A stretch of 64,000 nucleotides of DNA. It comes from Psococerastis gibbosa (taxonomy: Eukaryota > Arthropoda > Insecta > Psocodea > Psocidae). The position numbers and the translations under genes are program-made. The stretch covers positions 47,961,039-48,025,038 of the forward strand of contig OZ020487.1 in NCBI GenBank assembly GCA_963971405.1, written 5' to 3'. The first letter of the stretch is position 1; the number at the start of each line of letters is the position of its first letter. Below are positions 9,930-21,599 of this stretch, in pieces. Under the pieces are notes generated by a model. That model ran no database searches, was not told the DNA's origin, and saw only the letters and a program-made list of their open reading frames with translations.

Positions 9930-12445
9930 ATGAGACAACAGCGGCACAAAATGCTCGCTTCCATGTGCAATCTATTTATTTTATTATTTATTTGTGTTTT
10001 TAACATATCACTAACCTCCAAAATATTTAGTTCGCCTGCTAAAACTACCTATATCCCATACAATGTATCTAATCGGAATATTATTCTAGAAGCGGGAATA
10101 ACAAATCATCAGCTTATTCGGACTGACTATGCCGGTAAGAATGTGAATTCCCTAAATAATTCCATCGTAATACTATGATTGTATGGTACCTGCAACCCGA
10201 TCATGGCGACTTCGGATTATTATAATACAGAGGTTTATTCAATTATTTTAAACAAATGAGTGCAAAATGCGCGGGAAAATCAAATTGAAAAATTAATTGT
10301 TTTGGTGAGTAGGCCTATTCAATTTTGTCTCCCTTAGATGTAGACACATTAATTAAAATTCTTTTTATATTTCAAAATTCTACCTGTATATTTTAATGTT
10401 AAATAGTATTCCCTTCAAGTATTAAACAATGCAAACATTCTCTTGTATTCAAATAATTTTTTAATTTGAATTTCCCGCGCATATTTTAACACCGTCACGT
10501 GACACCTTACTACTGCGTATTAAAAAATAAACCCCAATATTATAATAATCCCAAATCACCATGATCGGGCTGCATTATTATTAGTACCTACCATGGTCAT
10601 ATATAAACATATGGACTCGCAACAGCCTACCAGTCGGCAAGATTCCCGCGGTCATTTGCATTGTTTCCAAAATTAAAATTTTCTTCATTATTTCTTATGT
10701 GTTTCATTGAATTTTGCTTTTTTATATCAAATGACAACTTTAAGCATTAAACTGGTTTCCACCAGGTTCCAAATTTTATGTTATCTACCACTAAAATGAG
10801 AAACTCTGCACCAAAAGTGGGTCCGGTACACACGGATAATATATTGGTAAGCCAGCTATTTACGCACGATATGTCATGGGAGCAATTGGATTGCTACAAA
10901 ACAAAATCAATTCCTGAACATCTCAAGATTTTTTACGTTGGCGCGCGTTCTGGGGCTGTTGAATGGAAAACCCTTTCACCAGAGAGTGCGGTCATCTTCA
11001 CGCCAGAATCAAAAATCTTCTGAGGCATAATCAGTGGTTTTCCAACTACATTTGTTACAATGACAAAATTTCCTTCCTTGTCTACCGGGCCTACGCCTTG
11101 TCATTTGCAAGCCAACTATTGGATGCATATATTCCGATTATACGCTGCGCAAAGGCATGCGCTCTGCATCATGTATTGTATTTCTTTATAAATAAAGAAA
11201 TATTGCGTCGTATTACATTGTATATTTTGACCTAGTGTATATTCTATTCTATTTCCAAGTGCGGGATTTCAACTCCCTAATTAGGGATTACACTATCGAT
11301 TGAGGGGTAGATTTCTTCTTGTACCTACCTTAATAATGCCTAATGGGAGTAATTTGCTTTCAGACTTGTTTTCTGATTCCTTTGGGAGGCTTTATTTATT
11401 TATTTATTGTTCCGTACATTTGGAATAAGGCAAAAAATCAGAGACAGTGAAAGTTCAGTTGAGGTGTCCCCACGTATTTTCACCTGTCTATTTCTTTTCA
11501 TCACGGTTAGTCCTGATTTGACACCGTCTTCGATTGAAAAGTGACATTCTGTCACTCGATCTTTCACTGACTTTTCCGGGGGCAACTTGACACCTTTCCA
11601 TTTGAGAGTCATGGAAATTGGGGGTTTATGGGTATTATCTATTTCAATTCCAATTCCATGACAAAACCTGTTCCACCGAGATTTTCCGATTCCTTCTCAA
11701 GAAAGGTACCGTACATTCACTATTTCCACTAACATACTTCAATATGTTCATCTTGAAATACGAAAGAAGGGTATACCGAACTTGAAATTGTAATTTTGTT
11801 GTTTTCTCAGGAAAGGTGTGGCGTATCCAAGAGCCTGATATTGAAATAAACGCGAAACCTGCTTTTGGCATTTACTCGAAGCTGCAAATTGTTGAGTTGA
11901 TTCCCTTTGAATCAGCAAAGCAATGGCGGGTCCACCCCCCCTCCCTCCCGAGAAAAATTAGCGTACACTATAGGCTATAAAATAGTATATTCTAAGCAAA
12001 GACCTTAGTCGACTGTAAGAAAAAATTGAAACCCAATAGAAACCAAACAATTCCCCGTAACAAATAACTAATTAGAAAGTTTTAAAATTTAACTGTATTT
12101 GCTATTGTTAATATTTGCTATAGTCATGATTAAAAGTCATGGTAGTCAAATGGTCAAAGTACTATACGTATGATACTGACAGGTGGAACGAAAACAGAAA
12201 ATTAAAAAAGAGGCTAGGTACACCCACTTTTCCCGGAATGCCCCCCCCCCCCGAAAATCTCTCCTGGACGCGCCCTTGCAGCAAAGACGATGCTAGGCTG
12301 GTTCAGTATTACAGCTATAGAATTAATTATTTATTTAATTGTTTCAACATATTATTCAATATCGGCATATTTCCGGTCCTCAGGTACAAGCTGTTCGCCT
12401 GGCTACAAACCTGATCGTCGTGGAAAATGCCGCAAGTCTCATTAA
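9930..12445 (+). CDS. Small secreted peptide with CxxGxxxDRRGxCR end, two exons
   Basis: Exon 1 is 9930-10134 and exon 2 is 12384-12445. Exon 1 ends GCCG|GTAAGAATG; exon 2 follows TCCGGTCCTCAG; the split Gly codon joins in frame. The product is about 88 residues. It has an N-terminal signal-like stretch with hydrophobic core LFILLFICVFNISLTS, then a linker rich in Asn, Ile and Thr, ending CSPGYKPDRRGKCRKSH. A second in-frame ATG at 9951 is an alternative start. AATAAA at 12592-12597 could be the poly-A signal. The two-cysteine C-terminal motif recurs in the gene at 13568, so the two are paralogues. I recall similar CPxGxxxDxxGxCR ends in arthropod secreted peptides but cannot name a characterised family or function. 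Confidence 0.62.
10191..10575. mobile_element. Inverted-repeat element in the intron of the peptide gene
   Basis: Left end TGCAACCCGATCATGGCGAC...GGATTATTATAATA and right end complementary to TGCAGCCCGATCATGGTGAT...GGATTATTATAATA, roughly 37 bp each. A second inner pair GCGCGGGAAA/TTTCCCGCGC is present. It starts 56 bp after exon 1 of the gene at 9930. Confidence 0.8.
10576..12383. other. Rest of the peptide-gene intron
   Basis: Holds an open frame at 10778-11023 (MRNSAPKVGPVHTDN..., 81 residues) and overlapping frames to 11235, none recognised. It may be an unknown repeat. A TTTATTTATTTATTT run is at 11390-11405. Confidence 0.4.
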
Positions 12446-13567
12446 GCCCACAAAAATTGGTAAGTAACGCTAGTTTATAGGTACAAACAATGCCTAGAGA
12501 TGGTTGATGGTTTATTGCAGTTTATCCGAACGGACCCGCAACAGCCCAAGCACGAACTCAATCGTGTAAGTTACCCCTGGGGTTATTAATTAATAAATTT
12601 ACAGTAAGGCCCGGTACGCGAGGGCGATCGCAACTCGGCTGGAAAATGTGTCATTGGAAGAAACAGGTTGGAGGTTGGTGATTGGCTAGTGCAATAAAAC
12701 AGTGAACGCAATTAAGAAAATATCTGACGCCAGTACACGGTTAAAAAAAAAAAAACGTGAGGTTAGCGTCAAATTAACGTTAAGCCAGCGTCATAAATCT
12801 AAATCTTATATAGACTCTGGGGGCTTGCACCAACCCATTTGCTCTATTTGCTCCAGTGACAAATTTTCCAGCGGGTCTGCCGCGTTGCAATCGTCGGTGT
12901 GTAGCGGGCCTTAAACTTGCACGTCTTGCTTGTTCTCTTTCGGACCAAAATATGAAAACACTTCTCGTTTATTGTATACACACTATACAAAACTACAATA
13001 CTATTTAATGTCTCTGCTGTTGACAAAGTATATGTTAATAATTTCCACCTTGTTTCTTGTTAGCCATATGGTGCATTTTATTAAGTAAAAAATTTGAGAA
13101 ATTCACGTCAAAGTTTTTAGCATAAATTTAAGCACAAAGGGTCAATGCAGCTGACATGACGGCTGTATATTGAACGTTAGATATGCTAAATATAGGCGGG
13201 CAAAAACATTTTTTGGGGCCTCAAAACTAAAAACGTAATAATGGAAATATTACGTCTTTGTGTAACGCCAGCTTGTATAACAGCACCAGCGATAAATTTT
13301 CCTTCTGTGTTCGTGCTAGGCCTGCAGCAGTAAATAAATACCCATAAATAGCAACCTTCGTTTTAACAATTACATTTACGTCACACAATGCACATTTTTA
13401 AACCTAAAACCGCCATAACATCAAAAACGACGCTAAACTGAACGACTGAAGTGACACGATACTGTTAACAACAAAAGTCTTTGTTAACATGCCCCAAGTT
13501 TTTTTTTATCTTAACAGTAGGAAGTCGAGTTACAGGCTAATCAGTAAGTGAAGCACTGAGTCACAGT
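12446..13567. other. Between the two peptide genes
   Basis: No exon recognised. AATAAA at 12592 may end the first gene. A pyrimidine-rich acceptor-like site ends at about 13517. Confidence 0.45.
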
Positions 13568-13777
13568 ATGCGCGTTATTGTATTTTGTTGGCTCCTTTTT
13601 CTTTTTACTTGTGATTTTAAACCTGGAAGAGCCGCGAAGAAACCAACAAATAAGCAGGCACATGTAGCGGTAACTACGTCTTTGCCAATACTAGACGGTC
13701 ATATCATATCTGGTGCCTTAAGATGTCCCACTGGCCATAAAATTGATCGTCGAGGAGTGTGTCGGCTAATTTTTTAA
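13568..13777 (+). CDS. Small secreted peptide with CPTGxxxDRRGxCR end, intronless coding region
   Basis: It codes for 69 residues. Residues 1-22 (MRVIVFCWLLFLFTCDFKPG then RA) form a clear signal peptide. A linker with TSLPILDGHIISGAL follows, then RCPTGHKIDRRGVCRLIF. The end aligns with the C-terminus of the gene at 9930-12445: Cys, Gly, Lys, Asp-Arg-Arg-Gly, Cys and Arg all match with identical spacing. A strong splice-acceptor-like sequence (poly-T, then TTAACAG, ending at about 13517) lies 50 bp before the ATG, so a 5' UTR intron is possible. No AATAAA was seen in the next 150 bp. Whether it is hormone-like, antimicrobial or structural cannot be told from sequence. Confidence 0.6.
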   Translation: MRVIVFCWLLFLFTCDFKPGRAAKKPTNKQAHVAVTTSLPILDGHIISGALRCPTGHKIDRRGVCRLIF

Positions 13778-13854
13778 CAATGACAGTTCGGTAGGTATAC
13801 AATTTTAAAGCTCAAGTATTATTAAGGGTCTTCTTCCTCATCTTTTTTTAATTC

Positions 13855-14010
13855 CTCTTCTGACGAAGATTGGCGATCATCATGACGATTCGGAGCTTGG
13901 AGACTGCTGCTCTGAAATGGGAAGTCGTGCTCTTGCCAAACCACTGCCTCAAGTTTTTCAACCAGGATGTTCTTCTTCTGCGAGGAGCCCTCCCCTCAGT
14001 CCTTCTTTAT
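13855..14010 (-). pseudogene. LINE C-terminal fragment
   Basis: Minus strand reads RRRTSWLKNLRQWFGKSTTS then FRAAVSKLRIVMMIANLRQ, matching the GRPxTxWxxNLRxWxG...AxxxxxxRxMIANLR tail of a common animal LINE. It lies just downstream of the secreted-peptide gene at 13568. Confidence 0.65.
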
Positions 14011-14181
14011 TCCCTTGGATTATTACATGCACAAAGCACAGCATCATCAGCTGCTTCCCAAAACCTCACATACAGTATGTTCCCTTGCTTAAGTGACTAA
14101 TTTAATTGGTTGTATAGTATAATTGCTTATTGAGTTACTAATTTAATTGACTGTATAATCTAAGAAGAATCACATTTACAC

Positions 14182-14372
14182 AAGTCAGGACATGTAGAGT
14201 AGTGGTACAGACTCCGACTTTCATTCGAATGGTTGTTGGTTCGAGTCCTACACTTGCAACATTTTCTGGCCATGCTTCGGAGGGCATGTAAAGCAGGCGG
14301 TCCCGGGCTTTTCTAGTTGAGTGTAAGAGAGGGCTTATAGCCCTAACTCCGCTAGGTTGGCTTATTAATGGA
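14182..14372 (+). mobile_element. tRNA-derived SINE S2, copy 2
   Basis: TCAGGACATGTAGAGTAGTG, B box GGTTGTTGGTTCGAGTCCTA, body ending CCCTAACTCCGCTAGGTTGG. A-box and B-box spacing fits a tRNA promoter. Confidence 0.8.
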
Positions 14373-14640
14373 ACAAAACATGTCAATATTTATTTATTTT
14401 ATGTCTCTGGCTTTTATTCTTTTACCAATATCTATACCAGTATCGTGTATACATAATATTTTCGGGAGGGAGCAAGAACAGATTGCCTGTAACTTTCTTG
14501 CCGTGGGTTGAGGTCCGAGACGACATTGAATTCTAGCGACAGAACCGCCCATCGCTCACTGTTGACCCGAACATCTATTAGATCTGTCAAATTATGTATT
14601 ACAACATTATTATTTAATTTCGTCTTACATTTTCTCATAA

Positions 14641-15262
14641 GGCTATTATTCCACTTGTCAATTTTTCTTCAATTATGATAATGTCATTGACGGAAAATCA
14701 TCAATGTTGCATTTATAATTTTACTTTATTATTTTTTATTTTTTTATTTTTTTTAAAAGGTTAATCGCATTCAAACAATTTAATGAATGTATCCGATTGA
14801 CCTCTTCAGTCGCCTCAATGAGTAAATTAATACTTGTGCTGAGTTACGACACGTCTCTGATCGCATGGCGCTTAGAGACTCGCACAAGTTCAAGCATGCT
14901 GCCACCTTGCCATCGAAGCCTCATTCCACTTGTCTTCAATAATTGACAATTTTTAGTTTCAATTTTTTCCAATTTTGTAAATTTGGCCGCCGTCTTTATT
15001 TTAATTTTATAATTCTACAAGAAATTTTATGATTTGAATTACGAAATAATTCGTTTGTTCACAAGAAATTAATTACAATTATTTATCATATCCAGACGAC
15101 GCCATTGTTTAATTTTATAGTTTGTTATTGTTTGCAAATCTTGATTTTACTCCATGATGATTGATCAATTTTAACATGCGGAAGTTAAAATGGACAATGA
15201 CATAGAATATAGAAAAAATCTCAACAATTATTGAAGAAAAATTGACAAGGGGAATAGCATGC
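14641..15262. mobile_element. MITE, CTATTCCACTTGTC family, copy 2 with SINE insertion
   Basis: Same ends and interior as 29083-29526 (GCCGCCGTCTTTATTTTAA, GATTGATCAATTTTAACATG, ATTATTGAAGAAAAATTGAC). A SINE-like repeat (14743-14927) has inserted between TTTAC(TTT)... and CCTCATTCCACTTGTC. Confidence 0.75.
14743..14927 (-). mobile_element. SINE-like repeat S1, copy 2, inside a MITE
   Basis: Complement of S1 (TTAAAAGGTTAATCGC ... CCACCTTGCCATCGAAG), splitting the MITE at 14641-15262. Confidence 0.75.
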
Positions 15263-15304
15263 TTATGTTTGTATTCAAACGATTTTCAAATAAACCCGCG
15301 AAAT

Positions 15305-15500
15305 GTAACTGCAAAGGCTTTCACGGCTGGAGTCGAATGAAGAACCAGTAGAATCCGGGCTGATGGGCCGTGGTCGAAATGAAAGCGAACTTCCAAACGT
15401 TTCGTCAACATCTGCGGTCGACATCTTCAGTGGTGCTGCGTAGACTTCGAAGATTGTACCTCGGTGGGTCCGTACTGAGACCCGCGAAAACCATTACCAA
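15305..15500 (+). repeat. Dispersed repeat R2, copy 1
   Basis: AAAGGCTTTCACGGCTGGAG, CCAGTAGAATCCGGGCTGAT, GGGCCGTGGTCGAAATGAAA, CTTCCAAACGTTTCGTCAAC. Shared with 16762-17040, 21250-21428 and 23088-23268. Confidence 0.7.
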
Positions 15501-16245
15501 TCGATTTAATTTTCCACCTGTTCCCCCTCTGAGTCCAATCCTAGCTAAGCCTATGCTAACAAGTGACTACCTATAGTAGTATGATGCTTATTAAACAAAA
15601 TAATTGGTGTTGAACTTACCTGTATAGTAAACACCAGAAACAATTCCAGCGTTTAAACTGAACTTAGGATGACTGACGACTATGTAAAAAGGCGACGCTA
15701 ATGTAGACATGGGGGGAGAACACCATTGGGATTCGTTGACTGTTGCTGTCTCGTCGTTGAGACCTCCCTCCTCCCTGTCAATAGAAAAACATACAGTATG
15801 AAGCCAATCAAAACCATTTTTGTTTTAGATTTTTAGATTTTTTAAGTTTTGTGCCTTTATCGATGAAGGCCTTGCCAGTGGCGGTCCCCACAAGCGAGAC
15901 TTTTTTTTAATAAAAAAAAATTAAAAGTTGAATTGGAATTGCTGCCTAAGAAGGAAACACTTTGCCCTATATGTAAACCCGGAATAACAAGTTTATGTGA
16001 TGTTTTTGCCGCGCAAAAAATGGTTTCTATAAATGGTCTCATATATAAGACGGGCAAAAAAATTTAATGTCAGTGTTATATATACCATATACGTAATACT
16101 GCAATACAATGCATAATTTATGGAGTAACGTAAGCTCATCACAGACTTGTTCGATTCGATTCTTGTATAGCTGTGCTAACCTGTCTAGAAATACGAATCT
16201 TGTCAATAAGAGCGTATAAGTAGAGGATGTAGAGGGACTGCTCTT

Positions 16246-16320
16246 GTCGGGGCTTGTGGTTCAGCGGTTAAGACGACGCCCCCACTAGGCGTAGATCGTG
16301 TGTGCAAATCCCGCAAGTCC
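16246..16320 (+). pseudogene. tRNA-like repeat S3, copy 1
   Basis: GGGCTTG...CAAGTCC forms a 7-bp acceptor-like stem (one G-T). An ACGCC/GGCGT anticodon stem with a 7-nt loop (CCCACTA) is present, but position 33 is C not T and the T-stem has a mismatch. TTTTTT follows. A decayed tRNA or the head of a SINE rather than a working tRNA. Confidence 0.6.
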
Positions 16321-16761
16321 AGTTTTTTCTACGTCCTCTAATTTCGGTTAAAAGATAGGGGTTGTAAAAGTTGAATGTCTGTCGGGTAGCCGTCGCTTAA
16401 ACTATGGGTCACAACCAACAACACTAATCATGTAACTTGTGGGTCCAACCACCTTCCGGCATTGTAATGAGCCCGCGAGGAGACCACGTAACCATCCAGC
16501 ATTGTGGCGGGTGGGGTTGGACCGTCTTGGGGCCCGTCTTTATTGATCAGGCCGTTCTAATTGACCTTCCTTTGAAGAACATGGCTATCTTTGCTAACAA
16601 AGTTGAGCTCTTGTTCTTCAACAGTTGATCAATTGGCATGAATGGTTGAGATCCATTGCTTGATCCCAATAATTATGCTGTTCAAAGGGTCCCCATTCCC
16701 CCAGCAAGAAGTAGCCTATTCTGTCAACCAGACCTCGCCGAATCATATTAAATTTATATGA

Positions 16762-17040
16762 GACGAAGCAGTAGAATCCGGGATGATAGGCCGTGGTCGA
16801 TCTGAAAGTGTACTTCCTCGACACAAGTACCTATTAGGTAACTTAGTGAGGCGACTGAAGAGGTCAATCGGATGCATTCATTGAATTGTTTGTATGGGGT
16901 TAACCTTTTTATAAAAAAAAACTTCCAAACCTTACAACCTTAGTAGTCTACGCAGTTCCACTGTTGACGAAACATTTGGAAGTACGCTTTCAGAACGACC
17001 ACGGCCTATCATCCCGGATTCTACTGGTTCGTAACGTAAC
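16762..17040. repeat. R2 fold-back with S1 insertion
   Basis: Arms GACGAAGCAGTAGAATCCGG...GTGGTCG and complementary CGACCACGGCCTATCATCCC...CTACTGGTTCGT. The S1 fragment at 16815-16915 sits in the left arm. Confidence 0.7.
16815..16915 (+). mobile_element. SINE-like repeat S1, 3' half, inside a fold-back
   Basis: CTCGACACAAGTACCTATTA to GGGTTAACCTTTTTATAAAA; splits the left arm of the fold-back repeat 16762-17040 exactly between GTACTTCC and ACTTCCAAAC. Confidence 0.7.
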
Positions 17041-17144
17041 TCCTTGAAAGCCTTTGTAATTAGGTAGCTATGTATTTAATTTATATTCATTAATGATAAT
17101 TACAATTATATTCTAAATCATTATTCTTGTTGTTTTTTGTCCAG

Positions 17145-17285
17145 ATGGAGAGTGTGACACAAATATTTCATTTGCAACACAAAAGCAACACTACAGCAAT
17201 AATAGATACCTACAATACAAGCGGAAGCCATCCACAAGAACTGGGACAAGGCAACCGCAAGAGCATGAAAGAAAATTTTTTTTTT
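17145..17285 (+). CDS. Possible orphan exon, unidentified
   Basis: A strong acceptor (TTGTTGTTTTTTGTCCAG) is followed by two open frames. One, in phase 1, reads GECDTNISFATQKQHYSNNR then YLQYKRKPSTRTGTRQPQEH and ends at TAG. It resembles the tail of a secreted basic protein. No upstream partner exon was found, and the GEC start only loosely recalls the GxC of the peptides at 9930-13777. Confidence 0.15.
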
Positions 17286-17539
17286 AGCTATACAGTATGT
17301 TTTTTTTTTTTTTTTGGCGTCGGCGATGGGGAGCCATACAGCCACTAATTATACAGTATGTAATGGATTGTTATTAAATTACTCAGCAAATTAATAAGAA
17401 AAAGTCTTTTTTTTTTAAATCATTTTTACCCTGCATGAACGAATGACAGGAGTCCTGAGAACTGAGAAGGGCTGATGATGGTTTTTAGGTGACTGACTCA
17501 TTGCTCTTGTATTCTACTCTGAATTATTGAGTAAATCCG

Positions 17540-17605
17540 ATGCCCTTGAGGATTCAAACTACCGTTCTCCCGATTGCAATGCAAGCCCTCTCACCATTCG
17601 ACCAC
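17540..17605 (-). pseudogene. tRNA-like fragment
   Basis: Minus strand GGCGAGGGCAGTGGTCGAATGG (A-box-like) and GGTAGTTTGAATCCTC (B-box-like), Pol III promoter spacing; no convincing cloverleaf. Confidence 0.45.
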
Positions 17606-17991
17606 TGCCCTCGCCAGAGTATACTAGTTTGAAACTTCTAACTGAACTTCACTTTTTAAGATTTTTAAGATAATTTAACATAATTTAATTATTATATTTT
17701 AAGGAGTTTGAAATATTTCTTCTTTCTAATGTAGGTACATTTTTTATGTATTTTACTTAATTGTAAGAGAAGAAGGTATTTTAAATTACAGTGAAAGAAC
17801 AATTGAAGTTCATTGTTTTTAATGTTTATTCTCAGTAAACTCAAAGAAAAAGTCAAAGTCATGCCAAGCTGCCAACGTGACGACAATCTTTTCACAGTTT
17901 AAACAGACTAATTTTAAATCGCTAATGGCGGGAAAATACTTTAAGACTTAACACATGTATTTGTAGACCAAAGCTGAAGCTAATGGCAAAA

Positions 17992-18622
17992 AGAACCGGT
18001 CCGAGTTTACTCAAACATGCTTTCGTCGTCCACCTGACGTCACTGGAGGTGACGTAAATTCTAGATAGGTCAGACCAACACATTACACAGCAATAATGGC
18101 AGGGCGCGCTATTCATTTAACCGTGAATTTTCTATCATTTCTTCAAAAACATTTTTTTTGCACAAAACCAAATAGTTTTTTGGGAAAGCAATCCGTCCGG
18201 TTTCGGTACTCAGTTTAACACCTAAAACATGCCTGAAGGTAGAAATCAACGATGGAAAGGTTTGACAGAAAAATTATTTTTTATTTAAAAATTTTCATTA
18301 CAATTTAGTTATTTTTATTTTTTACCCCCAGAAGCAAACTATCAAGGGGCAAGCGACCCCCCGCATTTTGTCAACATTAATAACGTCTACAATATACTGT
18401 ATGTGAATTTCAAAGAAATCGTTGGAGCCGTTTTGGATAAATAATTTTTTTAGGCGTTTTTTTGGAGTTTTTTGAAAATAAAACCCCCCAAAATTGAGAT
18501 AGCCCAAAATAAAAAAAATCGTTCCGAGGTATGATTTTTTTAAACCTACATGCCAAATTTCAGCAAAATCCATTGAGTAGTTTCCCCGGAAATCGGTGAT
18601 CAGACAGAGCGACAGACAGAGC

Positions 18623-18658
<36 letters not shown>

Positions 18659-18725
18659 TTTTGTAAAAAACACTTTTTGGGGTTCCTGGGACCTCAAAAC
18701 GTGTAAATCCGTTGAAATCTCGAAG
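17992..18725 (-). repeat. R1 copy 5, reverse orientation
   Basis: Starts AAGAACCGGTCCGAGTTTAC and ends AACGTGTAAATCCGTTGAAA, with a (GACA)n block at 18600-18658 that is the complement of the family's GTCT microsatellite. Confidence 0.85.
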
Positions 18726-19740
18726 TCGAATATTGGAAAGTAATAATCAATTTTAATTGCATTTGTATCGGGACAACTACAGTGATACTTTTAAGTTAAA
18801 ACTCTGTGCATAGAAAGAATTAGATTACTCGAGACTTCGTGGTATTTCATTTTAATAAACAAAAAATAACAAAAAATTAGAGTTTTAGAAAACCCCGAAT
18901 TAGTAAAACCCAATTAATCGTTAAGAAATTAACTTTGTCTAAGAAACCCACTTGTGTTAGTAAAAACCATAAGCGCTTTCGGCAAGAACTGCCATCTACA
19001 GAGGGAAACGCACTAGCCCAGTTACACCTTATCTGCGATTTGAGACTTGCTCAACTCGAGGAGAAGATGCAAATGTTAGTTATAACAAATGTTTCTAAGA
19101 CTCTAAGTTTTTGTTACTCTGTGCATTACGCGTGTGACTTTGTATTCCACTCGATGAGTTTTCACTAGCCATTGGCAGGTCCTTTATCGATTAGTCCCAA
19201 AGAGAAATGAATAGTGTAAAAGGGGGTTGACCGGAATAAATTTTCGTTCGCCCTTGTGAGGGTGAACGACACCAGTACCTTTCCAACCCCCTGCTGTTTC
19301 CATAGCGTAAGGTTTTCCGTGTTATTTTCCCCCGGTTTTCCGGCGGACCTGTCTTCTAAATGGTAATGAGCTTCCGGGTATAGGGGGCATCAATCTTGTC
19401 CTGCTCAGACAATGTGAAGGACATCACAATTGGATCACTTTTTTCACTGTTCATTGCCTCATTTCTTTCAAACTCAGTCAGTATGATTATTTTTCAGAAC
19501 AAATATAATGGAATAAATTAGCATTTTTTATTATACAATAGCACACGACTATTCACCATAATGTCTGTAACTACAACATCAATAAATTCAACAATATAGA
19601 GACCCCACTATCAGTTCACTTCTTGCACAACGTAAAATTACTCATGATACAATATATCGATCGTAGAGCCAGAAATGAGATGTTATAAAAGAGAAGAAAT
19701 GCTCCTATACATTTTGATACCCGTAGTATTTATATATATT
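18726..19740. other. No gene recognised
   Basis: A plus-strand frame at 18935-19168 (KKPTCVSKNHKRFRQELPST...) follows a weak AG and is not recognised. The rest is unique-looking AT-rich DNA. Confidence 0.4.
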
Positions 19741-20340
19741 CTTTTTGCTTACCAATTTATACGTAGTAGGCTATAAGGAAAGCTTTGTGATGGTCAAAAT
19801 TTTCAATTCCGAGATTTCAATGGATTTACACGTTTTGAGGTCCCAGGAACCCAAAAAAGTGGTTTTTACGAAATGCCTGTCTGTCGCTCTGTATGTCTAT
19901 CTGTTCATCGATTTCCGGGCAAACAACTAAGCCGATTTTAATGAAATTTTGCATGTAGGTTCACAAAAATCATACCTCGCGACACTTATTTTTATTTTGG
20001 GCTAACTCAATTTTGGGGGGTTTTATTCTCAAAAAACTTAAAAAAACGTCTAAAAAAATTATTTCTCAAAAATAGCTCCTACGATATCTTTTAAATTCAC
20101 ATATACTGTATTGTAGTCATTATTAATGTTAACAAAATGAGGGGGGTCGCTGGCCCATTGATAGTTTGCTTCTGGGGGTAAAAAAATAAAAATAACTCAA
20201 TTTTCATGAAAAATGACTAAAAAATAATTTTTCTGCGGAACCTTACGGTCGATTATTTCTACCTTCAGGTATGTTTTAGGTGTTCAATAGAGTAACAAAA
20301 CCGGACAGGTTGCATTCCCAAAACTCGGCCCGGTTCTTTA
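19741..20340 (+). repeat. R1 copy 6, 3' shortened
   Basis: Starts CTTACCAATTTATACGTAG and runs through GAGGTCCCAGGAACCC to a CGGTTCTTT end, lacking about 200 bp before the end. Confidence 0.8.
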
Positions 20341-21249
20341 ATATTATTACCGTAGCAACACAATATAGCGAATCAAGAGAAATGTGCTTTTTTGCAATGG
20401 CCACATCAAGACTGATGCCAACGTTACCATTTTGGGGGTTGATTCAAATAAATGCACAACAGCAATATGTATTATGAGACCGTTAGGTACTCAAAAAAAA
20501 TGGCCACAGCTTTGAAACTCGTTCCACATGGCATCCACAGCGCCCGCTATTTTTTCACAAATCTTCTTTATGAACTCAGGCCAATCGGTTTTTGAGACAG
20601 GGCCACATAATATCCATCAATTAGTGTAATAGAGGGTCTAATGGCCCTAACACAGCTCTCAGTTACAAATAAAGTCAAAAAATGTAGGATTCTACTTTAT
20701 GCTACAAAACTGTGAGTGAGAAGTTCCAAATTCACTCTTAAGAAACCGGTAGTATATAGTTTAAACCGGATCCCCCCCCCCCCAATCATAATTTTAAGGC
20801 GCGGGATATCATTTTTTGTAAAAATTAAAATTTTCTATCGTGAAGCTGTACAATGTCATTGGTTAAGTCGAGCTAACACCTGCTACATATTGTATTCCAT
20901 ACATACATTCCATACATGCATTCCTTTCATCAGTATACCGTATGCATTCATACATTCATAATAACCAGTAGGTACCGCATGAATAGATAAACAATTAAAA
21001 CTGACTGCAATATTTTTTCATTCTGGGAGATTGAAAAAGTTTGACTGTAGTTTAATTAATAACTTGTATTTCCACGTTCTGCAGAACATTTACTGTAGCA
21101 CAATAGGACTTTATTGTAATTTTGCCTCTCTAATTCAAGTTTAGAAACGTTTTGCTACATATTATACTCAGCCAACAAACCTGACCCTCGCTCCCTTTAA
21201 ATTTAAATTTCACATTGATATTTGATAGTACCTTAAAATACTATATTTA

Positions 21250-21428
21250 CGCAGGCTTTCATGGCCGGAGTTACGTGACGAAGCAGTATGATAGGCCGTG
21301 GTCGTTCTGAAAGCATTCTGAGCCTCCAACATGCAATCTTAGTAGTCTACGCAGATTTTGACGAAACGTTTGGAAGTACGCTTAAAGAACGACCACGGCC
21401 TATCATCCCGGATTCTACTGATTTGTCA
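21250..21428. repeat. R2 fold-back
   Basis: TACGCAGGCTTTCATGGCCG, AGCAGTATGATAGGCCGTGG and the complementary AACGACCACGGCCTATCATC; GACGAAACGTTTGGAAGTAC in the right arm. Confidence 0.7.
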
Positions 21429-21439
21429 CATTACAAATA

Positions 21440-21495
21440 GTTGTCAGCACATGTAGAGTAGTGATGCCGACTCTGTCTTTCACCCGAAAGGTAAT
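21440..21495 (+). mobile_element. SINE S2, head fragment
   Basis: GTCAGCACATGTAGAGTAGTGATGCCGACTC with TTTCACCCGAAAGGT, truncated before the B box. Confidence 0.55.
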
Positions 21496-21599
21496 TAAGT
21501 AAGTACGTAAACGTGTTTTGAAAAATCAAAACAAATACACAACAATTATTGCCTCTTAACTCATGCATTGTTGACTGCATTTTGAATTTACGATACTTA

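Noticed and set aside
13870-14100. 76-residue plus-strand open frame next to the peptide gene
   Set aside because: The minus strand encodes a recognisable LINE C-terminus, so this is its shadow.
16246-16320. Functional tRNA-Val(CAC)
   Set aside because: Position 33 is C, the T-stem has a mismatch and the D-stem is weak; a decayed tRNA-like repeat is more likely.
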